Below, piece by piece: positions 51,904 through 60,533 of a DNA stretch of 64,000 nt. Numbering within the stretch: position 1 is the first letter of the stretch; the number at the start of each line of letters is the position of its first letter. Below the pieces are notes generated by a model. That model was not told the origin of the DNA. It saw only the letters and a list, made by a program, of their open reading frames with translations, and did no database searches. Origin of the DNA: Perlucidibaca aquatica (GTDB lineage: Bacteria; Pseudomonadota; Gammaproteobacteria; Pseudomonadales; Moraxellaceae); the NCBI RefSeq assembly GCF_001676655.1, contig NZ_LZDB01000002.1:248001-312000 (forward strand). The letters run 5' to 3'. Position numbers and translations under genes: made by a program.

Positions 51904-53244
51904 ATGGCCCGCCAAGTCGTCCCGCTAACTGACACTAAATGTGAAGCTGCGCGCTACAACCCCGATGGAGGCAAGAAGCTTTCTGATGGGGGCGGACTTT
52001 TTCTGCTGCTAAATCCGTCTGGCAGCAAGTCCTGGCGGATGAAGTACACCCGACCGGGTGACAGAAAAGAAGATAGCTTGGTGATCGGCAGCTACCCTTC
52101 CACGACGCTCAAGATGGCCCGCAAACGACGCGAGGAAGTAAAAGAGCTACTAGCGCAAGGGATAGACCCCAAATCACACCTGCGTGAGCAGCAAGCGCGC
52201 CTCAAGGCCGACCACGAGAACAGTTTCGAGGCAGTGGCCCGGCTATGGCACAAGGCGGAGGCGAAGAAGAAGAAATGGTCAGAGGACTACACCACGACAT
52301 ATTTGGAAAGGATGGAAGCCAATCTTTTCCAAGCCCTTGGGCGGCGGCCCGTCACGAGCCTCAAGACCCGCGACCTCATTCAGCCCGTTAGAAAAATTGA
52401 AGAGCGCGGTGCACTGGAACTCGCGCAGCGGATGCAGCAGGCAATTTGCCGAGTGATGCGTTACGCCGTTCAGCAGGGACTGATTGATAGCAACCCTGCG
52501 TTGGATTTGGCGGGAAATAGCAGCTCGCCGAAGGTCAAACACCACCCAGCCCTGCCTGAAGAACGTCTGCCAGAATTCCTTATTAAGCTGGAGGGCTACA
52601 GCGGGCGCTCCCCGGTTACCCGTCTAGCGGTGCAGATCGCCCTTATGGTATTCATCCGGAGCAGCGAGCTGCGTTTTGCCCGCTGGCAGGAAATTGATTT
52701 GGAACGATCAATCTGGACGGTTCCCGCCTCGCGAGAGCCTATCGCGAACCTGGAAGGTAAGCGAGTGGTACCGCACTCGTATAGAGGTTCAAAAATGAGG
52801 GAAGAACATCTTGTGCCGCTATCTCGACAAGTTGTAAGGCTGCTACGGGAGGTTTACGAGATCACCGGGCGCCAAGAGTTAGTGTTTCCCGGCTCCGGCA
52901 AAAATGGGAAGTGTGTGCTGTCAGAAAACACCATCAACTCAGCCCTGCGCAGACTGGGCTTCAATACCAAGACTGATGTTTGTGGTCACGGATTTAGGAG
53001 TATGGCAAATGGAGCGCTTCGACAATCCAAATTGTGGCAGTCGGATGCTATTCGGTTGCAAATGAGCCACAGGGAAAGGAACAGTGTGGAAGCTGCCTAC
53101 ATTCATTCAGCAGAGTTCATTGAGGAGCGGCGGCAGATGATGCAATGGTGGTCGGACTATCTGGACGCAAATCGTCAGGAGCGGGTAACTCCGTATGACT
53201 TCGCCCACCCGAGGCTTAGAGCAGTGGCAATTAGGAGGGCCTGA
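51904..53244 (+). CDS. Tyrosine recombinase/integrase, P4-like
   Basis: A 446-residue integrase starting at ATG 51904 (MARQVVPLTDTKCEAARY). Residues ~1-90 are the DUF4102 arm-binding domain (LSDGGGLFLLLNPSGSKSWRMKY), ~95-195 the core-binding SAM-like domain, ~215-400 the catalytic domain. The catalytic set is an Arg in the RSSELRFARW helix, HGFRSMANGAL (H-x-x-R) and Tyr in AAYIHSAEFIEERRQMMQWW. It should recombine the island at the tRNA-Asn 3' end. An upstream TTG at 51889 is less likely. Confidence 0.93.
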   Translation: MARQVVPLTDTKCEAARYNPDGGKKLSDGGGLFLLLNPSGSKSWRMKYTRPGDRKEDSLVIGSYPSTTLKMARKRREEVKELLAQGIDPKSHLREQQARLKADHENSFEAVARLWHKAEAKKKKWSEDYTTTYLERMEANLFQALGRRPVTSLKTRDLIQPVRKIEERGALELAQRMQQAICRVMRYAVQQGLIDSNPALDLAGNSSSPKVKHHPALPEERLPEFLIKLEGYSGRSPVTRLAVQIALMVFIRSSELRFARWQEIDLERSIWTVPASREPIANLEGKRVVPHSYRGSKMREEHLVPLSRQVVRLLREVYEITGRQELVFPGSGKNGKCVLSENTINSALRRLGFNTKTDVCGHGFRSMANGALRQSKLWQSDAIRLQMSHRERNSVEAAYIHSAEFIEERRQMMQWWSDYLDANRQERVTPYDFAHPRLRAVAIRRA

Positions 53245-53445
53245 GCTCGGCCCCGCTGCGCGCTGCGCGCTTCACTCTACCTGCATTATTAAGACTGAGA
53301 ACTGAGCGGCCGCTAAGCCGCGGATTTGCTCGGGTCATGGGACAATTTAATTAGGTTGACTGACAAGTCAAAGCATTCTCAAGACAATTAATCAAATTTT
53401 TTGTCTTTCGTTGGTGGCGGCTCTATAATAGGGGGAGGCAACCGT

Positions 53446-54084
53446 TTAAGCCATGACTTCTGGGGTTGCGGACTGCTTTATCTCCAACTCTTTTTTCTCC
53501 AAATTTATTTTCGGGTACATTGTATTTTCCAATTCTTTTACCTTCAGTCGATACTCTTTTAAAAATAAAATTCGGTCACCTTTAAAGTACAAATGTGGAT
53601 TAATCCAGAAAACATTGGGCGACTTTGGATAAATTAATCCACCCTCTATGATCTCTTTTAAGCCGCGCTGTAAGGTCTTCAAGCTAAAACTTATTTTATT
53701 TCCATTTAAAATGCACTCCTTGTTTTTATTTTCCATGAAATAAATATAGACTGAGTCAGCATATCCGCCGCGCATTGGCTCATCCATATAAATTTGAAGG
53801 ACCTCTTCCAAAACCTGTCGAGCCGATAATGTAAGCTTCTGTTTTTCCGTGTTAAGTTCCGCAAAAATTTTTATGAATGCCTTTTTATCAATTTCAGTGA
53901 CGCTAATAGCGCAAGAACCAAGAATCTCTCCGGTATCAACATCAGCGAGAGTCCTGTTAATCTGAGTGAACACCTTCTTTTTTTTCATTTTCATAGATAT
54001 TTCATGTACAAAAGGATTCAGATTAGGAGAGAAGTCTAATTTTCTAAGGTTTACGCGTTCTTTTGGCTCGGTTTGTGTGTTCAT
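53446..54084 (-). CDS. RepL-like winged-helix protein (replication initiator-like)
   Basis: A 212-residue AT-rich gene product. Its second half reads FSLKTLQRGLKEIIEGGL and SPNVFWINPHLYFKGDR. This is the winged-helix pattern of plasmid RepL-type initiators (a helix ending in an E-x-G-x-I turn, then a beta wing with INPxxxFKGDR). The N-terminal half is charged and low complexity. It would support excised-element replication or regulation. It overlaps the AlpA-like gene by 4 bp and is placed as in many gammaproteobacterial mobilizable islands. A pure regulator is possible. Confidence 0.6.
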   Translation of the reverse strand: MNTQTEPKERVNLRKLDFSPNLNPFVHEISMKMKKKKVFTQINRTLADVDTGEILGSCAISVTEIDKKAFIKIFAELNTEKQKLTLSARQVLEEVLQIYMDEPMRGGYADSVYIYFMENKNKECILNGNKISFSLKTLQRGLKEIIEGGLIYPKSPNVFWINPHLYFKGDRILFLKEYRLKVKELENTMYPKINLEKKELEIKQSATPEVMA

Positions 54085-54284
54085 TTATTAATTTCCTCGC
54101 CGAGCTTATTAATATAATCCTCTACATCGCAAACCCTATAATAAACTAATCCCTGTCGAGCTTTATTAAATTTAATTGGTTTTGGAAAATTTGGATCAGC
54201 TTTATGGCGATAAAAAGTTGTTCTTGAAAACCCAAAAGCTCGGATCAATAAGGTCTGGCTAATTAAAAATCGTTTGATGTTCAT
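54081..54284 (-). CDS. AlpA-like excisionase/regulator
   Basis: A 67-residue protein with a MerR-like HTH of the AlpA/excisionase kind. The signature is ISQTLLIRAFGFSRTTFYRHKADPNFPKPIKF followed by VYYRVCDVEDYINKL. AlpA-type proteins activate or assist excision of P4-like islands. The start overlaps no upstream gene and its stop overlaps the RepL-like gene by 4 bp. The gene is AT-rich like its neighbour. Confidence 0.82.
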   Translation of the reverse strand: MNIKRFLISQTLLIRAFGFSRTTFYRHKADPNFPKPIKFNKARQGLVYYRVCDVEDYINKLGEEINK

Positions 54285-54457
54285 TTCTTATCCCTTAAAA
54301 TTTGATAAGAAAATCCTACATAGTTCATCATGATGCATCAATTTTTAATAAAATTTATCAAATTGCGCTATAAATATATTATTATCACTATAGCGAAAGT
54401 TTTATTCTTTTCTGGAATTAAGAGGCTGAATTTTCGTTGTGGATATGAAAAAATATT

Positions 54458-55798
54458 CTAAAATTTAATCGACATTTTACTTTCATCGTCATTGTTCGAC
54501 CTGCTAACCGTCTGCATATCGATTCTCAACGCATCTATCTCTTGTGCTTTTTTCCATAGTTTATCGAGCTCATCACTTTTATTTTTACTCAAGATCGGCT
54601 TTGGCGGAGATTTTAACTGCCTTTCAACTTCATCCTGTGCCCTCATCAATTCGACCTCAGCAAGCTTTAGTTTTCTTTCTGCATCGTGATCTACTTCCCT
54701 TAAATCAGTTTGGGATCGCTTCAGCTCAACCAGCTCATCATTAATAATTCGTAGGAGTGCCCTTACAGGGTGTGCATTCCGCCAATCATCTATCCTTTGT
54801 GAAATACCACGCCAATAAATCAATTTTTCAAAGGCTGATCGCGCTACTTTATATGCATCAATTGCTGCGCTTAGTGGCGTGTTTATTGAATTAGGCTGCC
54901 TGATGCTGTCGTCGGCGTGCCTTTGTTCACGCAGCTCTTGCAGTCGTTGATCATATTTTAATCTACTTTCTCGAGCGAAAGCAGCCTCATCCGCATCCAA
55001 TTCCTCACCTAAAACCTGATCCCAACGCAGCTTCTCCAATTTGCTACTAGCTGTTGATACATCTATTTCTAGGGCAGTACGGGAGCGGTTAATGTTCCCT
55101 AAATCGGTTTTAATGCCTCTTCGCTCTAAAGCGCTTGCCAGCGGACCAAGGTGAGTAGTTGGCAATGCATCTAGCCCAGCATCTTCATGGTTACGATGGT
55201 CAATTCGTGTTTCATAACCATGCCGAGAAAGCGCAGCATTTGCATTGCTCTCCCACGCTTTTCTGCACTCAATAATCTGCTGTTTTGATGATGGCAGGCC
55301 CCGTCTTTTTAGTGTCAGCCCATCTAACTCGACATCCGATTTTTCAACCAGCTTACCGTCTTCGTTCATCTTACGGGTGGTCAACAGGATGTGAGCATGA
55401 TGGTTTCTCTGGTCGCCTACGCGACTTGGCTTGTGGATAGCTAGGTCGGCGGCAACTTGGTAGCGCCCAATAAGCCATCTTACATAATCGCGGGCCACTT
55501 CAAGTCGCTGTGCCTCATTCAGCTCGGCGGGTAGTGCTATTACCCATTCGCGCGCTGTCCGACCATCTTTTCGCTTTTCGGATTCTTCGACTGTATTCCA
55601 AAGCGCTTCACGCTCAATCGCGAGGCCATACGGTGCAATGACCTCAGAGTGTGCAACGCCAGATTTCCGCGTGTAGTCGTGATTTTCGCCCGTGCGCTTA
55701 TCGATCAGCTTACTGCCTGACCGGTAGGCAGCAGCGGCCACACTGGACCTGCCAGCGCGACGGCTCAGGGGTTTACAGGACGCGTGGTAGATCGCCAT
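54458..55798 (-). CDS. mobA: MobA/MobL family relaxase (MobQ type)
   Basis: A 446-residue relaxase. The N-terminal domain has AIYHASCKPLSRRAGRSSVAAAAYRSG (the MobA/MobL signature with an early Tyr), EWVIALPAELN, and the metal motif HHAHILLTTRKM (about 131-142). The C-terminal half is a charged, coiled-coil region (about 250-430) that lacks a primase domain. It would nick at oriT, lying 39 bp upstream of the start, and pilot the strand for transfer. With no type IV secretion genes nearby it relies on a helper. The divergently placed TraD-like gene is on the other side of the oriT. Confidence 0.9.
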   Translation of the reverse strand: MAIYHASCKPLSRRAGRSSVAAAAYRSGSKLIDKRTGENHDYTRKSGVAHSEVIAPYGLAIEREALWNTVEESEKRKDGRTAREWVIALPAELNEAQRLEVARDYVRWLIGRYQVAADLAIHKPSRVGDQRNHHAHILLTTRKMNEDGKLVEKSDVELDGLTLKRRGLPSSKQQIIECRKAWESNANAALSRHGYETRIDHRNHEDAGLDALPTTHLGPLASALERRGIKTDLGNINRSRTALEIDVSTASSKLEKLRWDQVLGEELDADEAAFARESRLKYDQRLQELREQRHADDSIRQPNSINTPLSAAIDAYKVARSAFEKLIYWRGISQRIDDWRNAHPVRALLRIINDELVELKRSQTDLREVDHDAERKLKLAEVELMRAQDEVERQLKSPPKPILSKNKSDELDKLWKKAQEIDALRIDMQTVSRSNNDDESKMSIKF

Positions 55799-55836
55799 TG
55801 CTTTTTACTCTTTTTCTGTCGCCTGCAGGCCGCCGA

Positions 55837-55866
55837 GAGTTGTTCATCAACTCGTAAGTGCGCCCT
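55837..55866. other. oriT, MobQ/RSF1010-like: hairpin plus nic core
   Basis: GAGTTG (55837-55842) and CAACTC (55848-55853) form a 6-bp inverted repeat with loop TTCAT. One base later comes TAAGTGCGCCCT (55855-55866). A short inverted repeat directly followed by (A/T)AAGTGCGCCCT is the known structure of RSF1010/MobQ origins of transfer. It lies between the relaxase and the accessory gene. I do not assign the nicked strand. Confidence 0.85.
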
Positions 55867-55975
55867 TCCGATTTTTACGGGCAGGGTGTAGACCGAGCTG
55901 CTTGCAATATCATCAGTTTTACTTATTATGTCAATTGGTATGAATCATCAGAGCAAATGATATATGATAAAAACA

Positions 55976-56200
55976 ATGGAGCAGCGGATCGCTGCCGCTG
56001 AAGCCGCGCTGGCACGTATGAAGTACAACACGAGCAAGCTCGCCCAGCAGCAGGACATTAGACGGAAAGTGCTGGTCGGCGCGTTCATCCTAGAACGTCT
56101 AGGCGGTGGCTTGCCGGATGGGTTTGATGAGTGGCTTGTCCGACCGCGTGACCGTGAAATTTTCGGTCTTTCGCCACGAGTTGGGGAACAAGAAATGTGA
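55976..56200 (+). CDS. TraD/MobC-like mobilization accessory protein
   Basis: A 74-residue, basic-helical protein (MEQRIAAAEAALARMKYNTSKL then QDIRRKVLVGAFILERLGGGLPDGFDEWL). A heptad-like N-terminus followed by RRKxLxGAxILERLGG is the pattern of TraD/MobC-type relaxosome accessory proteins of MobQ elements. It is divergent from the relaxase, with the oriT between them, the standard arrangement. ATG 55964 is an alternative start. Confidence 0.72.
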   Translation: MEQRIAAAEAALARMKYNTSKLAQQQDIRRKVLVGAFILERLGGGLPDGFDEWLVRPRDREIFGLSPRVGEQEM

Positions 56201-56349
56201 GTCGTGTATGGCTTGTCTTAAGAGAAACTGTGTCGATTTCAGTGAGGACCGCAATGGGGTTATATCTGGCCCTTCATCGTCTGCTTGCCGGGTGACTAGG
56301 CTATTAACTTGCAGAGCGGATGTTTTATTATGCTAGTGAGAGTGGTCGC

Positions 56350-56712
56350 TTATCCCTGAGCATCTGTGGACTCTAGCTGATCGATGCGCGCTTGCAGCTT
56401 GGAGTTATCGTCTTTTAGACGGCTACTATATTTTTCCCAAGACTCCACGGCCTCATCGGATTTTGTTACCAGTCTGGCATAGCGTTGATTGAGACTAGCG
56501 ATCTCCTGCGCCTGCTGCTCATGCGCCTGTTGCCACTGACTCAGCACATGTTCCAGGTTGCGATAAGCACTCTGCCAAGCAGCCAAGTTGTTGCCTTGTC
56601 GTTGAAGCCGTCTGTCCTGATCCAGCAGATCATTCCTTAGGCCACGCAGGTACGCCTCGCTCTTGAAGTAATCCTCCGCCTGATACCCATTACCGCCATT
56701 GTTGTTGAGCAT
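56350..56712 (-). CDS. Coiled-coil protein, short paralogue A
   Basis: A 120-residue protein with no known domain. It begins MLNNNGGNGYQAEDYFKSEAY, then is almost wholly predicted coiled coil (heptads of L/Q/A, e.g. DLLDQDRRLQRQGNNLAAWQ). It is a paralogue of the protein at 61398-62126: from 56474 to 56712 the two genes align without a gap at a constant offset of 5414 bp and are nearly identical over long stretches (e.g. 56501-56600). This copy is about half as long and lacks the C-terminal coiled region of the other. Upstream are two palindromes shared with the other locus. Function is unknown. Confidence 0.7.
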   Translation of the reverse strand: MLNNNGGNGYQAEDYFKSEAYLRGLRNDLLDQDRRLQRQGNNLAAWQSAYRNLEHVLSQWQQAHEQQAQEIASLNQRYARLVTKSDEAVESWEKYSSRLKDDNSKLQARIDQLESTDAQG

Positions 56713-56790
56713 CTCGCTTGCCCTCTCGCTAACTCACAGTCTGCCTTATTGATAGGTAGCTAGGTTGGCTAACATCTGCAGCTAGTTGAT

Positions 56791-56800
56791 GAATATATTC
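56791..56800. promoter_or_regulatory. Palindrome GAATATATTC, copy 1
   Basis: A perfect 10-bp palindrome, preceded by TTGAT. It is 79 bp upstream of the short coiled-coil gene and 47 bp upstream of the metzincin lipoprotein gene. Its partner is 24 bp away (56815). Two more copies lie at 62242 and 62306. Confidence 0.7.
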
Positions 56801-56814
56801 TGCAATACTATGAT

Positions 56815-56824
56815 GAATATATTC
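56815..56824. promoter_or_regulatory. Palindrome GAATATATTC, copy 2
   Basis: Preceded by ATGAT and 24 bp from copy 1 (start to start), i.e. on about the same helix face after two turns. It ends 22 bp before the ATG of the metzincin lipoprotein gene, a position that would block its translation start or promoter. Confidence 0.7.
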
Positions 56825-56846
56825 ATAAAAAAAGAGCTAGGACGCC

Positions 56847-58580
56847 ATGTATATTTTCCTTACCAATCGAGCAGGTTTAGTTTCAGCCATCATTCTTTTG
56901 GCCACCTTGATGACGGCTTGCGGTGGCGCTGGTGGAGGCTCTGGTAGTGGTTCGTCCACCCCAGCACCGGGTGGTGGTACTCCCACCACTCCAACGACAC
57001 CGACGACGCCACTGCCTGGTGACGATTCCACGGTGCCGGTGGCCACGCTGACGCGCTCGGCCTCTGGCACTGGTTGCACCGTGACCCAGCTCACGGGTGG
57101 CAAGGGTGACTACAGTCTGGAGATCAAGGACGTTTCTTGGTTGCAGGTTGTGCAACAGGACATGGTGGATACGGACTCCCGCCTAGCGGCGAAGAAGGAA
57201 ACCCGTGTCCGCATCGATGTCACCACCTCGCGTACCGGCGTGCCGATGCCTGCCTCGGCTAAGCTGGTCTTGGGCTCCTCCACTGGAGCCTGCCAGACCG
57301 TCGCGCTCACTAGCGCGGCGACCACGGCACCGACGGCAGTTGACCGTGCCACGCTAACGAAGAGCTATGTTGGCGTCATCCCGGCAGGCCAGCTGGCTGC
57401 CGATGTCGTCAGCTGGCAGGTGGCTGTTGATGACATGCGCGCCTCCTCGGCAGCGGCGGCCGACCGCCTCTACCGGAGTGGCACCATCGAAGTGGTTCCT
57501 GAGATCACCGAGAATATTGTGGTGCGCCCGATCACCTTCCAAGGTCAGACGGGTGTCTTGCCTTCTGAAGCTGACCTCAAGGCGCTGCTGAAGCGAACCT
57601 ATCCGCACAATGACTTCACGATCACCTACGAGGCGGCGATCACGCCGACCCCGCTCAAGCCTGAAAACGCTGAGAGTGTGTCCGGTGGTATCTACACATT
57701 CTCCTTCCAGCGCGCGACGGACACCATCGCTGAGCTGGACTTTCAGTGCTTTGATCGCAGCCCTCTGGAGATCAAAATGGACCCCAACGGACTGCGCCGG
57801 ATGACAAAATGCTTTAGCGCATGGCCGAGTAACATTCGGTTTAATGCGCAGGGTGGTGGCAATTTAGGGGGCGTCGCCCTGGGCACCTCCTTGATGTCGC
57901 TGTCCTTTAGCTCCGTGGATGACAGCAGTGTCAGCAGCCCATACCTGGGTGGTCACTGGCTAAATCAAGGTGCCACGGTGTTGGGCCATGAATTCGGTCA
58001 CGTGATGGCCTTGGGCCATGCATCTTGTGGCACCACTGACCAAGTGGACTCCGATCTGTATCCGGATGGTCGTATTGGCACCAATGGTGGCGGTTACGAT
58101 ACCGGTCGTGGTTATTATTTCAGCACGGCCGGTGGCAGCTTCTCTGACACCATGAGCTACTGTGGCAAAGGTTGGACCTCAGACCTCGCCTACCGCAAGG
58201 TCATGGCTTACAAGAATGGCGATCTGGACGCCGCCGCACCGACATCCAGTGCCCGTGTCATGGCCCGGGAAACTGGGGACCATGATCACGATGCCCATGC
58301 CAAGCAGACTGCACCGTCTGTTCAGGGCATGGTGATCCGCTTCTACAAGATCAAGGGTGTCTGGGTGCCCCGCCTAGGCTATGCACCGCCCAATGCGGTG
58401 GCCTCCGGCCTGCGCCAGGACGCGAGCTTCATCAGTCCTGTACTCAAGGGTATTTCGGTGCACACCATCGAGAGCCACTATGGGGAACTGGGCAGTGGTC
58501 CTTACTTCATCAAGGCCACGCCCCAGGCGCTGGCTCTGGTGAAGGGCCTCCTGAAGCCGGGCGAAGTGCTTAAGTTCTGA
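56847..58580 (+). CDS. Metzincin-like zinc metalloprotease lipoprotein
   Basis: A 577-residue exported lipoprotein with signal peptide and lipobox LMTAC (Cys ~25). A Gly/Ser/Pro/Thr-rich linker to about residue 60 tethers it to the membrane. The catalytic zinc site is HEFGHVMALGH (about 382-392), an HExxHxxxxxH motif, and a Met-turn candidate DTMSYCG follows about 45 residues later. Together they mark a metzincin. Outside this the sequence is not familiar. An AGGA precedes ATG 56847. It is island cargo facing the short coiled-coil gene, with shared palindromes between. Likely to act on extracellular or envelope proteins. Confidence 0.78.
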   Translation: MYIFLTNRAGLVSAIILLATLMTACGGAGGGSGSGSSTPAPGGGTPTTPTTPTTPLPGDDSTVPVATLTRSASGTGCTVTQLTGGKGDYSLEIKDVSWLQVVQQDMVDTDSRLAAKKETRVRIDVTTSRTGVPMPASAKLVLGSSTGACQTVALTSAATTAPTAVDRATLTKSYVGVIPAGQLAADVVSWQVAVDDMRASSAAAADRLYRSGTIEVVPEITENIVVRPITFQGQTGVLPSEADLKALLKRTYPHNDFTITYEAAITPTPLKPENAESVSGGIYTFSFQRATDTIAELDFQCFDRSPLEIKMDPNGLRRMTKCFSAWPSNIRFNAQGGGNLGGVALGTSLMSLSFSSVDDSSVSSPYLGGHWLNQGATVLGHEFGHVMALGHASCGTTDQVDSDLYPDGRIGTNGGGYDTGRGYYFSTAGGSFSDTMSYCGKGWTSDLAYRKVMAYKNGDLDAAAPTSSARVMARETGDHDHDAHAKQTAPSVQGMVIRFYKIKGVWVPRLGYAPPNAVASGLRQDASFISPVLKGISVHTIESHYGELGSGPYFIKATPQALALVKGLLKPGEVLKF

Positions 58581-58607
58581 CGGTAGCTACATGAACAAAG
58601 CTCATCC

Positions 58608-58632
58608 AAAAAGGCACTTAAGGCGCTTTTTT
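58608..58632 (+). terminator. Possible terminator after the metzincin gene
   Basis: A short imperfect stem (A-run and GGC...GCGC) ends in a run of six T bases, 28-52 bp after the stop. The stem has a mismatch, so strength is uncertain. Confidence 0.4.
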
Positions 58633-58814
58633 ATGTGCTGTCTTGAGGGTAAAAGAGCGCTTTGCGTGCCTTAATGAGTATTCATATCGACCGATGGCGG
58701 GCAGGAGGCCCTTCACCAGAGCCACTTCGCATACACGACTCTCCATAACTGGTCATGGTGTGAAATCGTTAGGCCCTATGAAGATTGCATGCATACGTTG
58801 ACGGAGGCCAGTTC

Positions 58815-59093
58815 ATGGACAAGCGATTTCACACCATGACCCACATACAGCAGATGGAGGCGCGTCTGGCTGTTTACCGGAAAATTGAAGAACGCCCAGG
58901 GTTGCCCTTGCCTGAGGTGCTCAAATTGTTGCGGACCGGGTTGCGTATCACGCGCGCGGAGATTTCCCGCATGACTAATTTGTCTGTGCGCTACCTTCAA
59001 GAGATTGAGCATGGTCAGGCTAATCCAACGATGGATATTGCCGACCAGCTCTTAAAGCCATTCGGGCTCCGAATGGGTGTTGTGATGGAGTGA
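58815..59093 (+). CDS. Xre-type HTH regulator
   Basis: A 92-residue protein with an HTH_3 (Xre/HipB-like) domain in the second half: LRITRAEISRMTNLSVRYLQEIEHGQANPTMDIADQLLKPFGL. Start ATG 58815 has GGAGG at the right distance. A longer GTG-type start at 58785 is unsupported. The small exported protein starts 3 bp after its stop, so the two are one unit. No toxin-like partner is recognisable, unless the exported protein is one. Confidence 0.8.
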   Translation: MDKRFHTMTHIQQMEARLAVYRKIEERPGLPLPEVLKLLRTGLRITRAEISRMTNLSVRYLQEIEHGQANPTMDIADQLLKPFGLRMGVVME

Positions 59094-59096
59094 TCT

Positions 59097-59591
59097 ATGA
59101 ACAAGCTGACTTGCGCTGTCCTTACGTTGGCTCTGTCACCGGCTTTCGTGGTGGCCGCCACGGCACCGGTCAGCCAGGCCGAGCGTGATATTTCGCGCTG
59201 GCTGAGCTGTCAGCAAGGAGACTTTGCAAAGGCTCTCAAGGCATACAACGCTGCAAGGGCCTATGGCGTCCAGAACAACGGCATGCAACCTGATCCCAAG
59301 CCCTATCGGCTGAAGCGCCCATTGATGGTGCTGGGCGTACCCCAGTCCACCATTAACAACGTCGCCTACAGCGCCGACCAAGAGGAGTTGAGCTGGAGCT
59401 ATCAGACCACGCTACCCACGGCGGAAGTGCTCAAGCGCCTGAAGCTCAAGAATGAGCCTTTGCGCGAGCCGAACGGCAGTGTCACCTACTCCATGTGGCA
59501 GGAGATGGGCGGCCCAGATGGAGTAATGATCTACATCAGCAGCCGCAGTAAGCAGTTGACGGAAGTGTCATGCTCCTACGTGCGTGCCTAG
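59097..59591 (+). CDS. Small exported protein, unknown function
   Basis: A 164-residue product with a clear signal peptide (LTCAVLTLALSPAFVVA). The mature part has two cysteines (SCQQGDF near the start, SCSYVRA at the end), which may be disulfide-linked. No family is recognised. It follows the Xre gene by 3 bp and probably shares its promoter and regulation. It lies in the same island as another exported protein, the metzincin lipoprotein. Confidence 0.65.
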   Translation: MNKLTCAVLTLALSPAFVVAATAPVSQAERDISRWLSCQQGDFAKALKAYNAARAYGVQNNGMQPDPKPYRLKRPLMVLGVPQSTINNVAYSADQEELSWSYQTTLPTAEVLKRLKLKNEPLREPNGSVTYSMWQEMGGPDGVMIYISSRSKQLTEVSCSYVRA

Positions 59592-59835
59592 TGATGTGGT
59601 AGGGCATAGAAGTGTCCTGCGTCAAGGCAGGTCGGGGTAATAGCAGATCATTTGCAGCACAGATCAGCAAAAATTGGATTATTTAAGTGCGCAGTGATCA
59701 TGGGTTGGAGCATTCACCACACGAATTGGTAAAAATTCGTCTCATGAGGACAAGGCGTCCACACTTTGGTAGTACTACATGTAGTCATAGAATTAGCGCA
59801 TCATGATGTCGTATGTTTGCAATGAGAATTTTGTC

Positions 59836-60261
59836 ATGAAGACAAATAAGCCCAAGCCCCTGCTGGAGCGCATAAAGACCCGGATTGCCCGCAAGAAAGG
59901 CAATGTGTTTCTGCGCGAAGACTTCACCGACTTAGGTGGGTATGACCAGGTCGGCCGAGCGTTGAAGCAGCTCGCAGCCGATGGAGTAATCTGCCGCCTG
60001 GGCTACGGGGTCTATGCGCGTGGCTATTACAATCGCTATGCGAAGAAAATTCTTCCAGTCGAAGGCGTAGTGACCGTTCGACGTGCAGTAGAGCGTTTAG
60101 GCGTGACCATTCTCCCGTCGCCAAATCTTATGCGAATGAACGCCGATGGGGTGCAAGTGCCCAACGGACGAGTTATTGGAGTGAACAAGCGCCTCACCCG
60201 CAAGCTCGGTTATGACACCTTTCAGATCGTTTATAAGTTTGTGAGTGTGCCGAGAATTTAA
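59836..60261 (+). CDS. DUF6088 / AbiEi-antitoxin-like protein, no visible partner
   Basis: A 141-residue protein. The N-terminal winged-helix pattern is RIARKKGNVFLREDFTDLGGYDQVGRALKQLAADGVICRLGYGVYARG, typical of the DUF6088/AbiEi-type N-terminus of type IV toxin-antitoxin antitoxins. The remaining part (RRAVERLGVTILPS) follows the family. AbiEi proteins usually repress their own operon and pair with a nucleotidyltransferase (AbiEii). None is found here, so it is an orphan or a regulator. ATG 59803 is an alternative start. Confidence 0.7.
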   Translation: MKTNKPKPLLERIKTRIARKKGNVFLREDFTDLGGYDQVGRALKQLAADGVICRLGYGVYARGYYNRYAKKILPVEGVVTVRRAVERLGVTILPSPNLMRMNADGVQVPNGRVIGVNKRLTRKLGYDTFQIVYKFVSVPRI

Positions 60262-60533
60262 TTTCCCCTCAAATTTCGTCGAATAGTTTTCGGCAATATG
60301 GCTGTAATGAAGTGATGTTCGATGAGTCTGGCTAGCCATCATTCGACCCCAGCAATTATGGGTTTAAAAAACTCAGCGAGTTTATTAACGCGATTTGCTG
60401 TTTGAGATTGAGCGTCGGGTTGCGTTGGCCTACATCTAATACAGCAGGAAGAAGAGTTTTTTCTTAAAAGCAAGCTATCCATCATGCTATTCGCCATTCC
60501 GTTACCTACCGCAATGATTAACTCTGCTATCTA

